64,000 nucleotides of DNA from assembly GCA_019454045.1 (NCBI GenBank), contig SKCR01049643.1:147329-211328 (forward strand), written 5' to 3'. The notes below the pieces were generated by a model that was given only the letters and a program-made list of their open reading frames with translations, was not told the origin of the DNA and did not search any database. Below are positions 35,183-49,279 of the stretch, one piece after another (the stretch's first letter is position 1; each line of letters starts with the position of its first letter). A program made the translations under genes and the position numbers. Origin of the DNA: Zanthoxylum bungeanum. Lineage: Eukaryota > Streptophyta > Magnoliopsida > Sapindales > Rutaceae.

Positions 35183-37492
35183 TCATGTTGTCTCTCTCAT
35201 CTTGAGTTTTAGGACACATGTCCTTAGATAGAGTGACACTGGCAACAGTCCCCTCTTGGACTGATACATGTTGAATATCTTCAACACTTTGTCAATGTAC
35301 GTGCTCTGGGAGAGTCCAAACAGCTTTCTAGATCTATCCCGGTAGATCTTTATTCCTAGAATAAATGATGTTTCTCCCAGATCTTTCATGGAGAATTTTA
35401 ATGAAAGCCAAGCTTTCACTGATGTTAACATGGGAATGTCATTGCCAATAAGCAATACATCATCAACGTAAAGAACAATGAATGTCAGTGTGCTCCCACT
35501 AACCTTCTTATATACACAAGGATCATCCTCATTTTGAACGAAATCATATTCTTTTAAGATCTCATCAAAACGTTGGTTCCAAGAACGCGATGCTTGCTTC
35601 AATCCATAAATGGATCGATTTAACTTACAAACCTTGTTTGCAAGTATTGGTACCACAAAACCATCAGGCTATTGCATATAAACATCCTCCAAAAGGTTTT
35701 CGTTAAGGAAAGCGGTTTTGACGTCCATCTGCCATATCTCGTAATCGAAATATGCAGCAATAGCAAGCATAATCCGAATGGATTTACTCATGGCAACGAG
35801 TGAAAAAGTTTCGTCGTAATCGACACCATGTCGTTGACGATACCCTTTCACTACAAGCCTAGCTTTGTACGTTTGTATGTTGCCATCTATGTCGGTCTTC
35901 CTCTTGAAGACCCATTTGCAACCAATAGGCTTTACGCCTTTTGGTGCATCAACCAGTGTCCAAACTTGGTTGGTGTACATGGAATCCATTTCGGAATTCA
36001 TGGCATCTTGCCATAAACCGGAGTCGATACCTTGTATCGCTTCCTCATACGTAGCCGGCTCATCTTCCTCAATAAGATTAATATCCACATGAGGTGAGAT
36101 CAGAAACCCATACCTCTCAGGTTATTTTCTGACTCTCTCCGACCTACGCGGTTCTTGTGTATTCAAAGATTATGGTACAGTCTCATCCCTGATAGACTGT
36201 TCATGTTCCGTTAAGGATTATGTGCCAGGAACAGTATCACTCCGATTTTCATCGAGTTCTACTTTCCTCCCACTTATCACTGCATTTAGGAATTCCTTCT
36301 CAAGGAAAACCGCATGTAGAGCAACAAATACTTTGTTCTCTTGTGGGTGATAGAAGTAATATCCTTTGGTTCCCCTAGGATATCCTACAAATAGGCATTT
36401 ATCCGATTTGGGTTCTAGTTTGGTACCTTCTAAACGTTTGACGTATGCCCAGCAACCCTAAATCTTCAGGAATGAGAAACCCGGTTTCTTTTCTGTCAAT
36501 ATCTCATACGGAGTCTGTTGAACAGACTTTGACGGAATCTTATTCAAAATAAGTATTGCACTGTTCAATGCATATCCCCAGAAGGAAATAGGTAGCTCTG
36601 TGCGACTCATCATAGACCTTACCATGTCTAACAAAGTTCGGTTTCTCCGTTCAGACACAACATTTAATTGCGGTGTTCCGGGAGGAGTCCACTGTGAAAG
36701 AATACCATATTCTTTCAAGTAATCAAGAAACTCATTGCTTAAGTATTCACCACCATGGTCCGACCATAATGTCTTAATACTTTTGCCGGTCTATTTTTCT
36801 ACTTCATGTCGAAACTCTTTGAATTTCTCAAAGGTTTCCGACTTGTGTCTCATAAGATACACATAACCATAACGCGATGCATCATCCATAAAGGTTACGA
36901 AATATTCATATCCACCTCTAGCTTGGCTAGACATGGGCCCACATACGTCACTATGAACGAAGGCTAACAGTTCGGTGGCACGTGCACCTTTACCGCTAAA
37001 AGGTGATTTAGGCATCTTGCCTAATAAATAAGATTCGTAGACGTCATATGAATTTGGATCAAATCCGTCCAAGTACCCACTCTTCGAAAGTGTGGATATA
37101 TGTGTCTTGTTTATGTGTCCCAGACGACAATGCCACATGTAAGTTTCATCTTTGTTACTTACTTTAAGCCTTTTGTTTGTTACATTATATGTTTGAGATT
37201 GATTTATATTCAAAATATAAAGACCATTATTTACATCAGCAGTGCAAATTTCCATATCATTTTTATACATAAAACACCCAGTGTTTCTAAATACAAAAGT
37301 ATACCCACATTGGGCTAACATAGATACAGAAATAATATTCCTAGTCAAACTAGGTACATAATAACAGTCTGTAAGTTTAAGTACATGCCCTGAGGGAAGT
37401 TCCAAAACAAAAGTGCCAACGGTCAAAACGGTGACTCGTGTCCCATTTCCAACGCGGAGGTCAATCTCTCCTGAGGCCAGTCTCCTGCTAAT
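35183..37492 (-). pseudogene. Integrase and reverse transcriptase frame of element B with in-frame stops
   Basis: The open segments 37426-36791, 36718-36458, 36088-35669 and 35656-35183 are all in the same frame, and in the same frame as gag upstream. Domains in order: pre-integrase zinc block (CRLGHINKTHIS), integrase catalytic core with Asp in FVHSDVCGPM and DDASRYGYVY and Glu in SERRNRTLL, then RT with QMDVKTAFLNENL, YGLKQASRSWN and the catalytic YVDD in VLYVDDVLLIGND. About seven stops break it. Most replace an expected Gln (CAG or CAA) and one an expected Trp. It would have integrated and copied the element, but it is inactive now. Confidence 0.88.
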
Positions 37493-38470
37493 CTACAGAT
37501 CCTGCACATCAGTACATATATGAGTACCACAACCAGAATCAAAAATCCAATTTTTAAAACTAGTAGTAGACATGTTTATTTCTATAACAAACATACCTGA
37601 AGCCGGTGCCTTGCCCGCTTTGATTTCCTTCATGTGTGCCTTGTACTCGCGGCAGTCACGCTTCCAGTGACCCCGCTTGCCGCACTGCAGACATACATCT
37701 TGGGATTTTTCCTTACCCTTCCCAGAATGTTTTGACGATTTGGTCTTGCCTTTCTTCTTCTTATTCTTCTTTACACCTCTAGTCGCCTTGGGCAAAGCCC
37801 TCGGAGTCTGAGATGTTGAAGTGAAGTGCGCCTCACACTTCTTGCCCTTTAGGAGCTCTTTTTCTGCTTCGCGCAGAGTGGACATCAACTCTCCAAGAGT
37901 TTGTTCTTTGTTCAACATATTGTAGTTCATGATGAACCCACTCCAAGTTTCGGGGAGATACTGTAAGATCAAATCTACTGAAGTCTCAGCCTCGAAGACA
38001 ATGCCCATATGTCTCAGTTGCTCAATGTCAGCAATCATCTGTGACACATGGTGCTCAATAGACGTACCCTCTGACATGCGAGCGCGGAAGAGCTTCTTCT
38101 GCAACTCATATCTTTGCGATCTAAGATTTGATCGGTGAAGATCATGCAACTTTGCCATCATCTCATAGGGATCCAATCCCTTGTTCTGACGACGGAATTG
38201 CGGAGTTATAGCAGCAAGCATTACCGATTGAGCAGTCGAGTTGTCATCGCTATGAGTCTTCCAAAGCTCTAGCTCAAGCAACTTATGAGGTCGGGGCTTA
38301 GGCCCAAGAGGTCTCTCTATAGTGTAGAGCAACTTCTCGGATCCTAGGACAATCATGAGATTCATATCACAGTCTTGAAAGTTTATGCCATTAAAGACAT
38401 TATCGCCCATGATAATATCTCTAATGCTTAACTTTCCTGTCATCTTAATTGCAATAGTCAAACTATTCAA
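37493..38470 (-). pseudogene. gag plus protease start of element B (325 codons open)
   Basis: This is the longest clean frame among the copia elements. It has a gag capsid-like region (residues ~10-225, with LILQYLPETWSGF and the LGELMSTLREAE motif), a Lys-rich linker, a CCHC knuckle CLQCGKRGHWKRDC at residues 260-273, and a protease active site DSG at 311-313 (NWIFDSGCGTHIC). It ends at a TAG in the place of an expected Gln, after which the same frame continues into the integrase region. The start ATG at 38470 precedes MTGKLSIRDI by nine codons, so the true start could be the second Met. It would have packaged element RNA into particles. Confidence 0.85.
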
Positions 38471-40626
38471 TTAACGATGTATGGGTACAGTCTAACTGTT
38501 ACAAGAAAAATAATAAAATATTAGTTCAACTAATAAATATAATTGACGAATTAATTTTGAAAGCGCGTAAAGCCAAGTATTTGAACGAAATTGTAAATTC
38601 AATACTGGCCTCCCACTATTTTTCGGCGAGCCTCTAACTCTCTATTGAGTACTCGGGAAACCTAGTTTCCTAGTGGGCTAGGATCCCGTTAAATAACACA
38701 CAACCTTGACTTTGGCCAACAATCTGTATGATATTTAACTAGGTAGATCTCCAATTCCTAGATCCGGTAGGTGGACCTACAAGTCCAAAACATATATACA
38801 ATATATATGCCAATATATCCAATATATTTCCCTAACATTTTCATCTGAATCAAATAAGCCTTGGCTTTGGCACAACAAGCTTAATGATTCCAGTTAAGCA
38901 GAACCCATTGACTTTGGAAAGTTTCGTAATCGATGTCGATGGACAAGAAGTGATCTTGACTTTGGCCAACAAATCACAACTTGGACAAGACATACGATAT
39001 GGAACAAAGCCTTCATGATTCAAACACATCCGCGATGGACAAAGCTCTTGACTTTGGCCAACAAACCAGTGCCAATCTTGGATCTTGAGTAAGAATCACT
39101 CAATGGAAGGAAAACACTTAATATTTATTGAGGGTTTTTCACGTAAATTGGCAACCAATTTATTATCTTTGATTAGGTCTCATCATACACCATTAAGCAT
39201 GCATTCTAAGAGCATAATAAGGCGCGGTTAATAAATTAATAATGATATGCGGATGGATATCTCACAGATGATTCCTAGAACAAATCACTCTCTTTCCTCT
39301 CCCCGGCTAGCACTATTCTAACTTCTACCCAATTACATAATACAATTAAAAAAACCTCATTAACATTGAGGGGAATTAGGTGAGAAGAGAATTACAAAGA
39401 ATCGAGAGATAAGGCTGGACACGCAGGTCCAATTTAATAAATTCTAAATTTACAACAATTTCCAAAATTATCTTTTCCCTTCTAATATCCATCTGATATA
39501 CATTATTCATACAACACATCAATGTATTCACACAAAGCATGTTATTCAATCAATCTAATCCAATTAATTAATCTTTGAAAAAAGTGATCATCCAATGTTC
39601 AAACAACGATTTGATTTGCGCGAGTCCAACTCGTTTAAGAATAAGTACTCAAAGTACGAATTCTTGAATTATATCGAACTATAATTTTAAATATAATTTA
39701 ATTTGTATTCAATACTAATTCTATATTTAATTCCAAATTAAATAATTACACTTTTAATGCGCCTTTACGACTTAGATTCTAAATCTAATCTTAATGGGTC
39801 TCAAAGCCCAATTAACATCCAATGTTTATTTAATTAAAGTCCAATGGGCTTTCAATTAATTTCTTAAGGCATGGGCTTTGGTCAATATGGGTCAAACCCA
39901 AATACCAAGGCCCAATTAAGGAATCACCCTATTTTCCAAGAAATCAATTTTGGCCCATTAGGCCCAATTAAATATTTAAATGACCATTTGTTATGTTTGG
40001 ACTTAATGGAATGGTTTAGGCCCAATTTGGATCCAATCCAATTGTCCTAAACCAATCTTGGCCCAACCAAGTCCACTAAGCTCAAATACAACATTTTAAG
40101 CCCAATTCCAAATTAAGCCCAATTAATAAATTCCAATTTTCCAAATTTTAAAATTTAATTAATTAAAGTGTATTGCACTAATTAATTATCTAAATTAATA
40201 TTTCCAAAATACTAATTTAATCAATTAATCATGCATTAATCTTTTCAACACATATCCAACATTATTGAATCAAAATCATCTCATTTTCATGCTCTTATGG
40301 TCACGACATTGAGGGATTTTTAAAACCGATTTCGATTTCAATCCAATTAAACCAAAAATCAATATATCCCATGTCTTTCAAACACATCCAATGATTCAAA
40401 AAAAAAAAAACAAAATCACCATGACCTAGGGTACCATACTACATTCGGCCAAGCCAAGTTTATTGGGCAAAATTAATCCAATTATTTTTTCATAAAATTG
40501 ATCATGCATAACTCTAAGTTATCAACATACAAGTATACTCAAACAAACAATTTGATTAAAACATGCTCAAATCAAAAATACCCAAATTTTAGTATATAAA
40601 CCCTAATCAAATTTCATGCTCAAATA
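38471..40626 (-). other. Untranslated leader of element B
   Basis: About 2.16 kb of AT-rich leader between PBS and gag. The motif CTTGACTTTGGCCAACAA (+ strand) occurs at 38705, 38955 and 39047, as in A and C. No gene is seen. Confidence 0.65.
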
Positions 40627-40641
40627 GGCTCTATGATACCA
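40627..40641 (-). promoter_or_regulatory. Primer-binding site of element B
   Basis: The minus strand reads TGGTATCATAGAGCC one base from the 5' LTR. It resembles the initiator tRNA-Met PBS with changes in the middle. Confidence 0.8.
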
Positions 40642-40642
40642 T

Positions 40643-41467
40643 TGTTGGGTTTCTAAGGTGTCCCAAGATCAATTTAAGCAAGAAATCATGTGAATACTCA
40701 AAGGAGAAAAGCGGAAATAAACTCACATTGAACGGATTTTGGATGCGTTGATAACGAAAAGTTTGCCTTTGAGATGCTCCTCCAAGCTCCTCTTTCAAGT
40801 GTTGAATCCAAGCTCCAAGCTATGATTTGAGATTCCAAGCTCAAAGGTTGGTTTCCCTAACACCTTGATATGATTCTTCAAGTGCTAGCTTTGGAAATTT
40901 TTGCAACAAAAATTTCCCCTTTGCCTTGTGAAGGATTCAGCCAAGGAGAGAGTTTTAGAGTTTTTTGTGTTTTGTTTCAAAAACCAAAATACAACTTATC
41001 CAAAAGTCAAAACAAACTTTGGTATATGCTTTTCCAAAAAGCAAAACAAGTTTGGAGGGAAAATTAGCATTCAATGCCTCCATCTACTCACATCATGAAT
41101 AGTGACTGGATGTCAATCACAAAAAGGTGACATGACTTCCATCACTAAAGTGACTTGCGATGTGACTTGTGGGCCCCACTTTAATTCAAAATCCGAGTGG
41201 GCCCGCAAACACATTCCGGGCTCGAGTTCGTTAATTCCGAATAAACGAATTTTCCGTTGCGACGTAATTAAATCAAATTTAATTAAATAATTATGCGTAG
41301 CAAAATTACTATTCACATCGCTCGTGAATTAATTCTAAATTAATTTTTGCCCGAATTAAAATCCAATTTTAATTCCGCGTCGAAATCTAATTTCGTTTAA
41401 TATATCGAATATATTATTTTATCGATTAATTCCAAATTAATCGTTCTCTCTCTTCTAATAGAATTTT
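40643..41467 (-). mobile_element. 5' LTR of element B, left piece
   Basis: Near-identical to the start of 32570-34479. It is cut after ATTTT (41463-41467) by element C. Confidence 0.9.
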
Positions 41468-43546
41468 TTTTGGAGTTCTACGGTCCCGAGGATCAATAAT
41501 CAATCATGAAATAAGTGCGAAAACAAATCGAGGAAGTTGCGGAATACTTACATCGATCGGTTGAGCGACGCGGTGGACAACAAAACTTTACTTTCTGCCT
41601 CCTCCAAGCTCGGCAGTAGTAGTTTCTGTCATCCCCAAATTCGGCCATTTTGGTTCTCCTCCAAGCTCCAAGCTTTGTCATGGTGATTCCAAGCTCATGG
41701 GTGGACTTCCCTATCACCTACGCATGACTTCGTAGTGTGCTAGTACCCTTAATTTTGCAACAAAATCATGAATTTTTGCTTCCCTTCATGCTCGGTTTTT
41801 GCCCAGAAAAACCAGTGAAGAACAGCCCCATGGGCGTGTGTGAGAGAAGAGAAAAAGAGGAGAGAGATATTGGTTTTGGTTGTAATGATTTAGTGTATCT
41901 AATAAACTTCTCCTTTTAATTTCCAAAATCAAAATAAATCATATACAATCAATAAAAAATTATAAATGTCAATCAAGCTTTCAAAAAGCTTTATATCAAC
42001 TTACATCAAGTCACATCACTCATGAATAGTGATTGGTGTCAATCACTCAAAGTGAAAGACATCTATCACTTGATTGACGGATGATGTGACGTTAGATGCG
42101 ACTAGCGATTAGCGATTTGATGCTTGATTTGACTTGCGTGCCGCACTCGAATTCGAAATGCGAATGCGCTCGCAAACAATCCCGGGCTCGGGTTTGCTAA
42201 TTCCAAATTAACGAATTTTCCGTTGCGACGTAATTAAATGATTAGGCCTAGCGAAATCACTATTCACGTCGCAAACGAATTAATTCTAAATTAATTCGTT
42301 CGCCCGAATTAAAATCTAATTTTAATTCCGCGTAGAAATACAATTTCATATAATATATCAAATATATTATTTTATCGATTAATTCCAAATTAATCGTTCT
42401 CTCTCTTTATTGATATTTTATCCCAGATAAATATCTCCGCAATTAATCCCAGTTTAATTTTCTCTCTCATCTAATTAATCCTATATTAATAAAGTGCGAG
42501 TCATACGTCATCGGTGAATCTTCGGGAAGCGACCTATGAGATCCTCGGATATGTTGGCAGTAAATCGGGTCGTCGGACTATCCGAACACGTAAGTACCTA
42601 GTACTACGTTTGTACCGATTTACAAGACAATGTTGGCTTCTAGCAAAGCGCCATGCCTACCCAATTCTCTAGAAACATGCTTACAGGAATAAGCAGATCT
42701 ATATCAGGCGTAGTATACGTAGTATTGCGTATTTCGATCCAGTATCGGATGATCACATGCAAGGCCTGGGGCTGGTACAATGTCTGCCCCGTACGAAGCA
42801 TATATCGGATTACGAGCAACTTGTCTCTTTATTATCGAATAATCATGACCAAGTCATATTATCCCGATGGTTGCAACTCTTTAGAGAACCAGTTTTGTAT
42901 CCCTACGCGATCATCATCTCCATATGACTGGAGTGATACTTCCGTCTTGACATCACACCCAACACACTACGATTCTTAATATACCCAGCAAAGGCGTACA
43001 CAGAACCTGTTAAAGCCCTGGACGACCAAAACCAAAGTATATTGATTGTCGCAAGTATTAGCGGTGCAAGTCTCAGGTTACGACCAAATACACCTACCCT
43101 GATTTCGGACTTCCATAGACACATAGTCATACTACCAATAGAATTCCGAGGGGGTCTATCCAGAGCGAAGCTGTTTCCCGTACCATCGGTAAAACACAAC
43201 CTCCTATTACACTTGTATGAGTATCATATACCCAAATATATGATAACTATGCCATTTGTGCCCTCACAACGCGCACAAGTGTAATACTAGTCTTTTACGC
43301 ATTATCGATGTCCAATCTCGATAATACTCTGACTAGGGATATTTAATGATTTATCCTTCGTGGACTGATACTGTCTCATATCATTCTCAATCCAGGAACA
43401 AATCATAAGGACCTCCTATCATTTATACATCTTGGTGATCTAATCACAAATGATAAGAGAGCAATCTCCTTTGTCACATAGTTAATTTGTACAACAACAC
43501 CATGATCTGTACAAATAGTGACGTTATGGGTCATAATTGTCCAACA
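41468..43546 (-). mobile_element. 3' LTR of element C
   Basis: 2079 bp. It starts TTTTGGAGTTCTACGG (expected TGTTGGAG, one change) and ends GTCCAACA, next to AATCTCCCACTTGG, the reverse of the purine tract. Confidence 0.92.
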
Positions 43547-46500
43547 ATCTCCCACTTGGCCTATAGCCAGTCACTCGAGTGTCTAACACCCGAACTATGT
43601 ACGGTTGGCTAAAACTGCTGAGAAAATGCTTTCGTCAGCGGATTTGCATGATTATCATCTGATGCGATTTATTCGATCATCACATCGCCACGATGTATGA
43701 TCCGAACGAATCAGATGAATAGTCAAAGTATGTATCTGGATCGTTGATGAGACCATTAAGTCTTTAGCCTGTGCTGAAGCCTAGCTCAGCTGCTAACATA
43801 ACTATATCTAATCTAATTAGATTTATTATCGACCCAAATGGCTTCTATTGCTGCCTCAGCTGCAGCAATAACCCGCATTTGTTGTTTATTCGGTAACAGT
43901 ATCTTGCTTGGAAAATTTCCAGCTCACTGTACCGTTATTCAAACTGTATAGTACCGTTTGCGACTTATAGTCATTTTATCAGTTTAGGAAACTTGCAGTA
44001 GTGATCCCAGTCACTTCAAGTTCTCCATCTCCATAGTATAAGACAACATCCTTAGATCTCTCAGATACTAATGGATGTTCTTAATATCAATCCAGTGACC
44101 ATCACTTGGATTGGCCTGATTGTGAATCCATATGCTCAAAGCGTATGAGACACCAGGTAGCGTACATTTTTCAATGTACGGATTCTCGGAGAGTTTTCTC
44201 GAAAGCCAAGCTTTCACCGATTATTTTATTTGGGAAATTTCATTTCCAAGAAATGACATATTATCATTATTCATAGGACAGCCACTGTCAGTGTGCTCCC
44301 ACTAACCTTTTTATATACACAAGAATCATTTTCATTTAGAATTAAATCATAAACTATTATGATTACATCAAAACGATAATTCCAAGAACTTAATGCTTGC
44401 TTCAATCCAACATGGATCGAATAACCTGCAAACCTTGTTTGCTAGTTTTGGTACGAAAAACCGACAGGATGTTGTAAACATCCTCCGAAAGGTTCCTTTT
44501 AAGGAAAGCGATTTTCCCGTTCAGCTTTCATATTTCATAAATGAAACATGCAGCAGAAGCAAACATTATCTAAATGGACTTATCATGGCAACAGGTAAAA
44601 GGTTTCATTGTAATCGACACAATGTTGATAACGATACCTTTCCGCTATAAGCCCAGCTTAGTATGTTAGTATGTTGCCATCCATATATGTCTTCCTTGAA
44701 GTCTTATAAAGTACCAATAGGCACAATGCCTTGTGGTACATAAACTAGTATCCAAACTTGTTGATTTACATGGAATCCATTTCGGATATCATGGCACTTT
44801 GCCATAATAAGGGAGTCGATACCTTGTATCACTTCATCATACGTAGTCAGTTAATATACCTCAATAAGATTGACATCTTTATGAGGTGAGATCAGAAACC
44901 CATACCCCAAGTTGTTTTCTGACTCTCTCCGACTTACGCGGTTATAGTGTATTTGAAGATTACTGATATAGTTTCATCTTTGATGAACTATTTGTGTTCC
45001 ATTAAGATTCAATGCCTGGAATAGTATTACTCCGATTTTCATCGAGTTTTACTATCCTCCCACTTACCACTGCATATCGGTATTCCTCTTAGGAAAATCG
45101 CATGGTGAGTAACAATCTAATTGTTCTCTGGTGAGATGTTTAAGTACTATACTTATGGTTTCCCTAGGATAACCTACAATTGTCACTTATCCATTTTGGG
45201 TTTTAGTTTGGTATCATCCAAACATATGCCTAGCATACCCAAATCTTCAGGAATGAGAAACCTGGTTTCTTTCCTGTTCATATCTAATATGAAGTCTGTC
45301 AAACAGATTTTATGGAATTTTATTCTAAATAAGTTTTGCACTGTTTATACGTATCCGTTGAAGGAAATGGTAGCTCAGAGCGACTCATGATTAACCTTAT
45401 CATGTCTAATAAAATTTGGTTACTCTGTTCAGACACACCGTCAAATTGACGTGTTCCGGGAGGAGTCCTCATTGAAAGAATACTATACTCTTTCAAGTAT
45501 ATTAGAAATTTATTGCTTAAGTATTTTCCATTACGGTCTTACCGTGACGGTTTAATACTTTAGCCGATCTGTTTGTCTATTTCGTGTCGAAACTTTAAAA
45601 GTTTTCGATTTGTGTTTCATAAGAAACACATAACCATAACGCGATGCCACATCCGTAAAGGTCACGAAATATTCATATCCACCTCTAGCCTAGCTAGAAA
45701 TGGGCCCACTTGATTCACTATGAACTAGGGCTAACAGATCGGTGGCATTTGCACTTTTACCAAGTAAAAGTGTTTTAGGCACTTTGCCTAATAAACTATA
45801 TTTGTAGACTTTATTTGAATAGAATCAAATATGTCCTAGTACCCACTCTTCGAAAGTGTGGATATACGAGTCTTGTTTAATTGTGTCTCAGACAACAATG
45901 CCACTTATTAGTTTCTCCTGATCAAATCAGTTTGAGCTGTTTGTTTGTCATGTTATATGTTTGAGATTTTATTTATATTCAAAATATAAATGCTGTTATT
46001 CACATCTAATGTGTATATCTCAATATCATCTTTATAAAATAAAACACTTTAGTGTTCTAGAATATAAAGGTAAATCTGCAGCGGATTAAACACTGATATA
46101 GAGATAATGTTTCTAGTCAAACTAGTTACATTATAACATTTTCTTAATTTAAGTACACACCCGAAGGGTAGTTCCTAAAATTAGATATCTACGGTTGAAA
46201 CAGCGACTTTCGTCCCGTTTCCAATTCGCAGATAAATCTCAATCTGAAGTCAGTATCCTGCTCATAGCAGATTTTGAACATCAGTATATATTTATGTACC
46301 ACACTAAGTATTTAAAATCTAATTTCAATACTAGTAATGAACATAATTATGACAAACATATTTGATGTCAGAGCCTTGCCCATCTTCAATTCCTTCATGT
46401 ATGCTTTGTCCAAACGGCAGTCACGCTTCCGCGATCCGGTTTGCCACATTTTAGGCAGACATTTTGGGATATGTCATTTATCTTCCAAGAAGATTATAAT

Positions 46501-46980
46501 GATTTTGCCTTTGCCCTTTTCCACACTCCAGAAGCCTTTGGCCTAGCCTCGGCTGACTAGAATATCAAAGTAAAGTGCGCCTTGCGCTACTTGCCTATTG
46601 CAAACTTTGACTTTGTCTCCTTGAGAATAGTCATTAACTCTCCAAGGGTTAATTATTGTAATTTAGTCTTCTAAAATCTAAGTATAGATTTATGAAGATC
46701 CTTCAATTTCATTATCATACTTTAAAGATCTAATCCTTATTTCTGATTAAGAAATTAAGGAGTCTAATTTGGCAAGCTTATTGGATTAAGCACTTAAGTT
46801 ATCATCACATGAATCTTCCAAAGATCATGCTCTACTATTTGCTTAATTCCGGGCTTAGGCCTAATATGTTATTTTATCAAATAAAGTAACTTATTATTTT
46901 CCAGAACCATCATGAAATTTATTCCCAATTTGAAAGTTAAACCATTTAAATACATTTTCCCTAGGATTATGTTTTAAATG
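43547..46980 (-). pseudogene. gag-pol remnant of element C
   Basis: Compared with B, the minus strand shows RNase H near 43780-44060, RT near 44170-44930, integrase near 45100-45860 and gag with a damaged zinc-knuckle (VCLKCGK near 46440) and start near 46960. Many stops and shifts are present, and no open stretch exceeds about 90 codons on the coding strand. It is non-functional and more decayed than B. Confidence 0.8.
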
Positions 46981-49266
46981 TCAATCTTTCAATTATATCT
47001 TGATTCTAATAGTCCAACTATTTAATCAACGATTTAGGTACTATTTATTATAATGATTATTATAGTCCAACTATATTAATCAACTATACTTTTAATTGTT
47101 TGAATACAGTCCAACTGTTAATTAAAACAACGTTTAAATATTAGTCCAATTAACATTTAATTTATTTGACGAATGATATTTGTTTGAGCGCGCATGACAA
47201 GTAATTAAACGAATATTACAAATTTAATTCTTGCCTCCCACTATTTTTCGGCGATCCTCTAACCCTCTGTCGAGTACTCGGGAAACCGTGTTTCCTAGTG
47301 GGCTAGGATCCCGTTAAATATCACACAATCTTGACTTTGGCCAACAAATTGTATGATAATTAACTAGGTAGATCTTTAAGATCAATTGGATCCAATCCAA
47401 TTCCTAGATCTAGTAGGGGGACATCCAAGTCCGAAACATATATCTTATATATGCCATATATCCAATATATTGCCTAACCTTTTTCCTCTGAATCAACTAA
47501 GCCTTGGCTTTGGCACAACAAACTTAGTGATCCCAGTTAAGCGCGACCCATTGACCATGGAAATCTTCGTAATCAATGTCGATGGACAAGAAGTGGTCTT
47601 GACTTTGGCCAACAAACCACAACTTGGACAAAACGCCAATATGGAACAAAGCTCTCGTGATTCAAACACATCCTCGACGGACAAAGGCCTTGACTTTGGC
47701 CAACAAGCCAATGCCAGTCTTGGATCTTGAGTAAGAATCACTCAATGGAAGGAAAAACGCTTAATATTTTGCGAGGGTTTTTTCGAGTGCAAATTGGCAA
47801 CCAATTTATTATCTTTGTTAAGGTCTCATCATCATACACCCTTAAACATGCATTCTAAATACATAATAAAGCGCGTATAAATAAATAATAATTATATGCG
47901 GATGGATACTTAACACATTGATCCTAGATCAAATCTCTTCATTTCCTCTCTCCCGCTAGCACAAGTATTAACTTCTACCCGTTACACTACACTTCTAAAT
48001 AAACCTCATTTACATTGAGGGGAATAGGTGAGAAGAGAATACAAAGAACAAGGAGGTAATAAGGCTGGACACGCAGGTCCAATTTAATAAATTCCAAATT
48101 TATTACAAAAATTTCTAAAATTGCCCGACCCATCTAATATCCATCCGATATACATTATTCATGCATCGCAACCACGTATTCACACAAGCATGTTATCAAT
48201 CAATCTAATCAAATTAATTAATCTGATAATTAATGACCATCCAATGTTCAAACAACGATTTGATTTTGTGCGAGTCAAACTCGTTTTGCGAATAAGTACT
48301 CAAAGTACGAATTCTTGAATTAAATTAAATTACGAAATTAAATCCAATTCAATTTGTATTTAATACTAATTTACTATTTAATTCCAAATTAAATATTATA
48401 CTTTATTAACGAACCTTTACGACTTAAATTTCAAATTTAATCGTTACGGGTCTCAAAGCCCGATTAACGTCCAACATTAATTTAATTAAAGTCCAATGGG
48501 CTTTTAATTAATTTCTTTAAGGCGTGGACTTTTGGTCAACTCGGGTCAAACCCAATAACCAAAGTCCAATCAAGGAGTAACCCCATAAGCCTAAAAATCA
48601 ATTTAGGCCCAATTAAATAATTAAGGTCCATTAGTCGCACTTGGGCTTTATGGAAGCGGTTTTGGGCCCAATTGGATCCAACCAATTTAGCCTAAACCCA
48701 ACTTGGTACAACCAAGCCCAATAAGCCCAATAACAACTTTCAAGCCCAAATCCAATTTAAGCCCAAATAATTAAATTACAAAAAATCCAATTTCACAATT
48801 TAATTACTCAAAGTGCATTACATAATTAATTACCCAAATCAACATTTCCAAAACACAAATTTGTCTAATTAATCATGCTCTTTAACATCAAATAGTGTCC
48901 AACACAATTTAACAAAAAATCAAACCCAATACATGCCCTTATAGTCTCGGCAATATAGGGGATTTTATGCCCGATTCGAATTCAATCCAATAAAATCCAA
49001 TTCGACATTAAATCATCATTCCCAATCGATTTCCAACACATCCAATGATCAAAAAATCAAAATTCCAAGACATTTAGGGCTAGTTGACATTCGGCCAACG
49101 CATAAATTTTGGGCAAATTTGTTCCAAACAATCTTTCTTGAAATTGATGAAATCAAACTTCAATTAAAACACATTAAGCATATTCATTCATCAAATTTCA
49201 TAAAATCATGCTCAAAATCAATTTACCCAAATTTTAAGACCTAATCAAATTTCATGCTTTTACTCC
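46981..49266 (-). other. Untranslated leader of element C
   Basis: It contains TCTTGACTTTGGCCAACAA-type motifs at about 47328, 47598 and 47689, at the spacing seen in B. The 114-codon + strand open frame at 47386-47730 arises from this repeat region and is on the wrong strand for the element. Confidence 0.6.
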
Positions 49267-49278
49267 GCTCTAATACCA
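49267..49278 (-). promoter_or_regulatory. Primer-binding site of element C
   Basis: The minus strand reads TGGTATTAGAGC directly beside the LTR start at 49280, one change from the site in A. Confidence 0.85.
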
Positions 49279-49279
49279 T

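Noticed and set aside
47386..47730. 114-codon + strand open frame
   Set aside because: It lies antisense in the leader of element C, over the repeated TTGGCCAA motif region. The equivalent region in B and A does not keep the frame.
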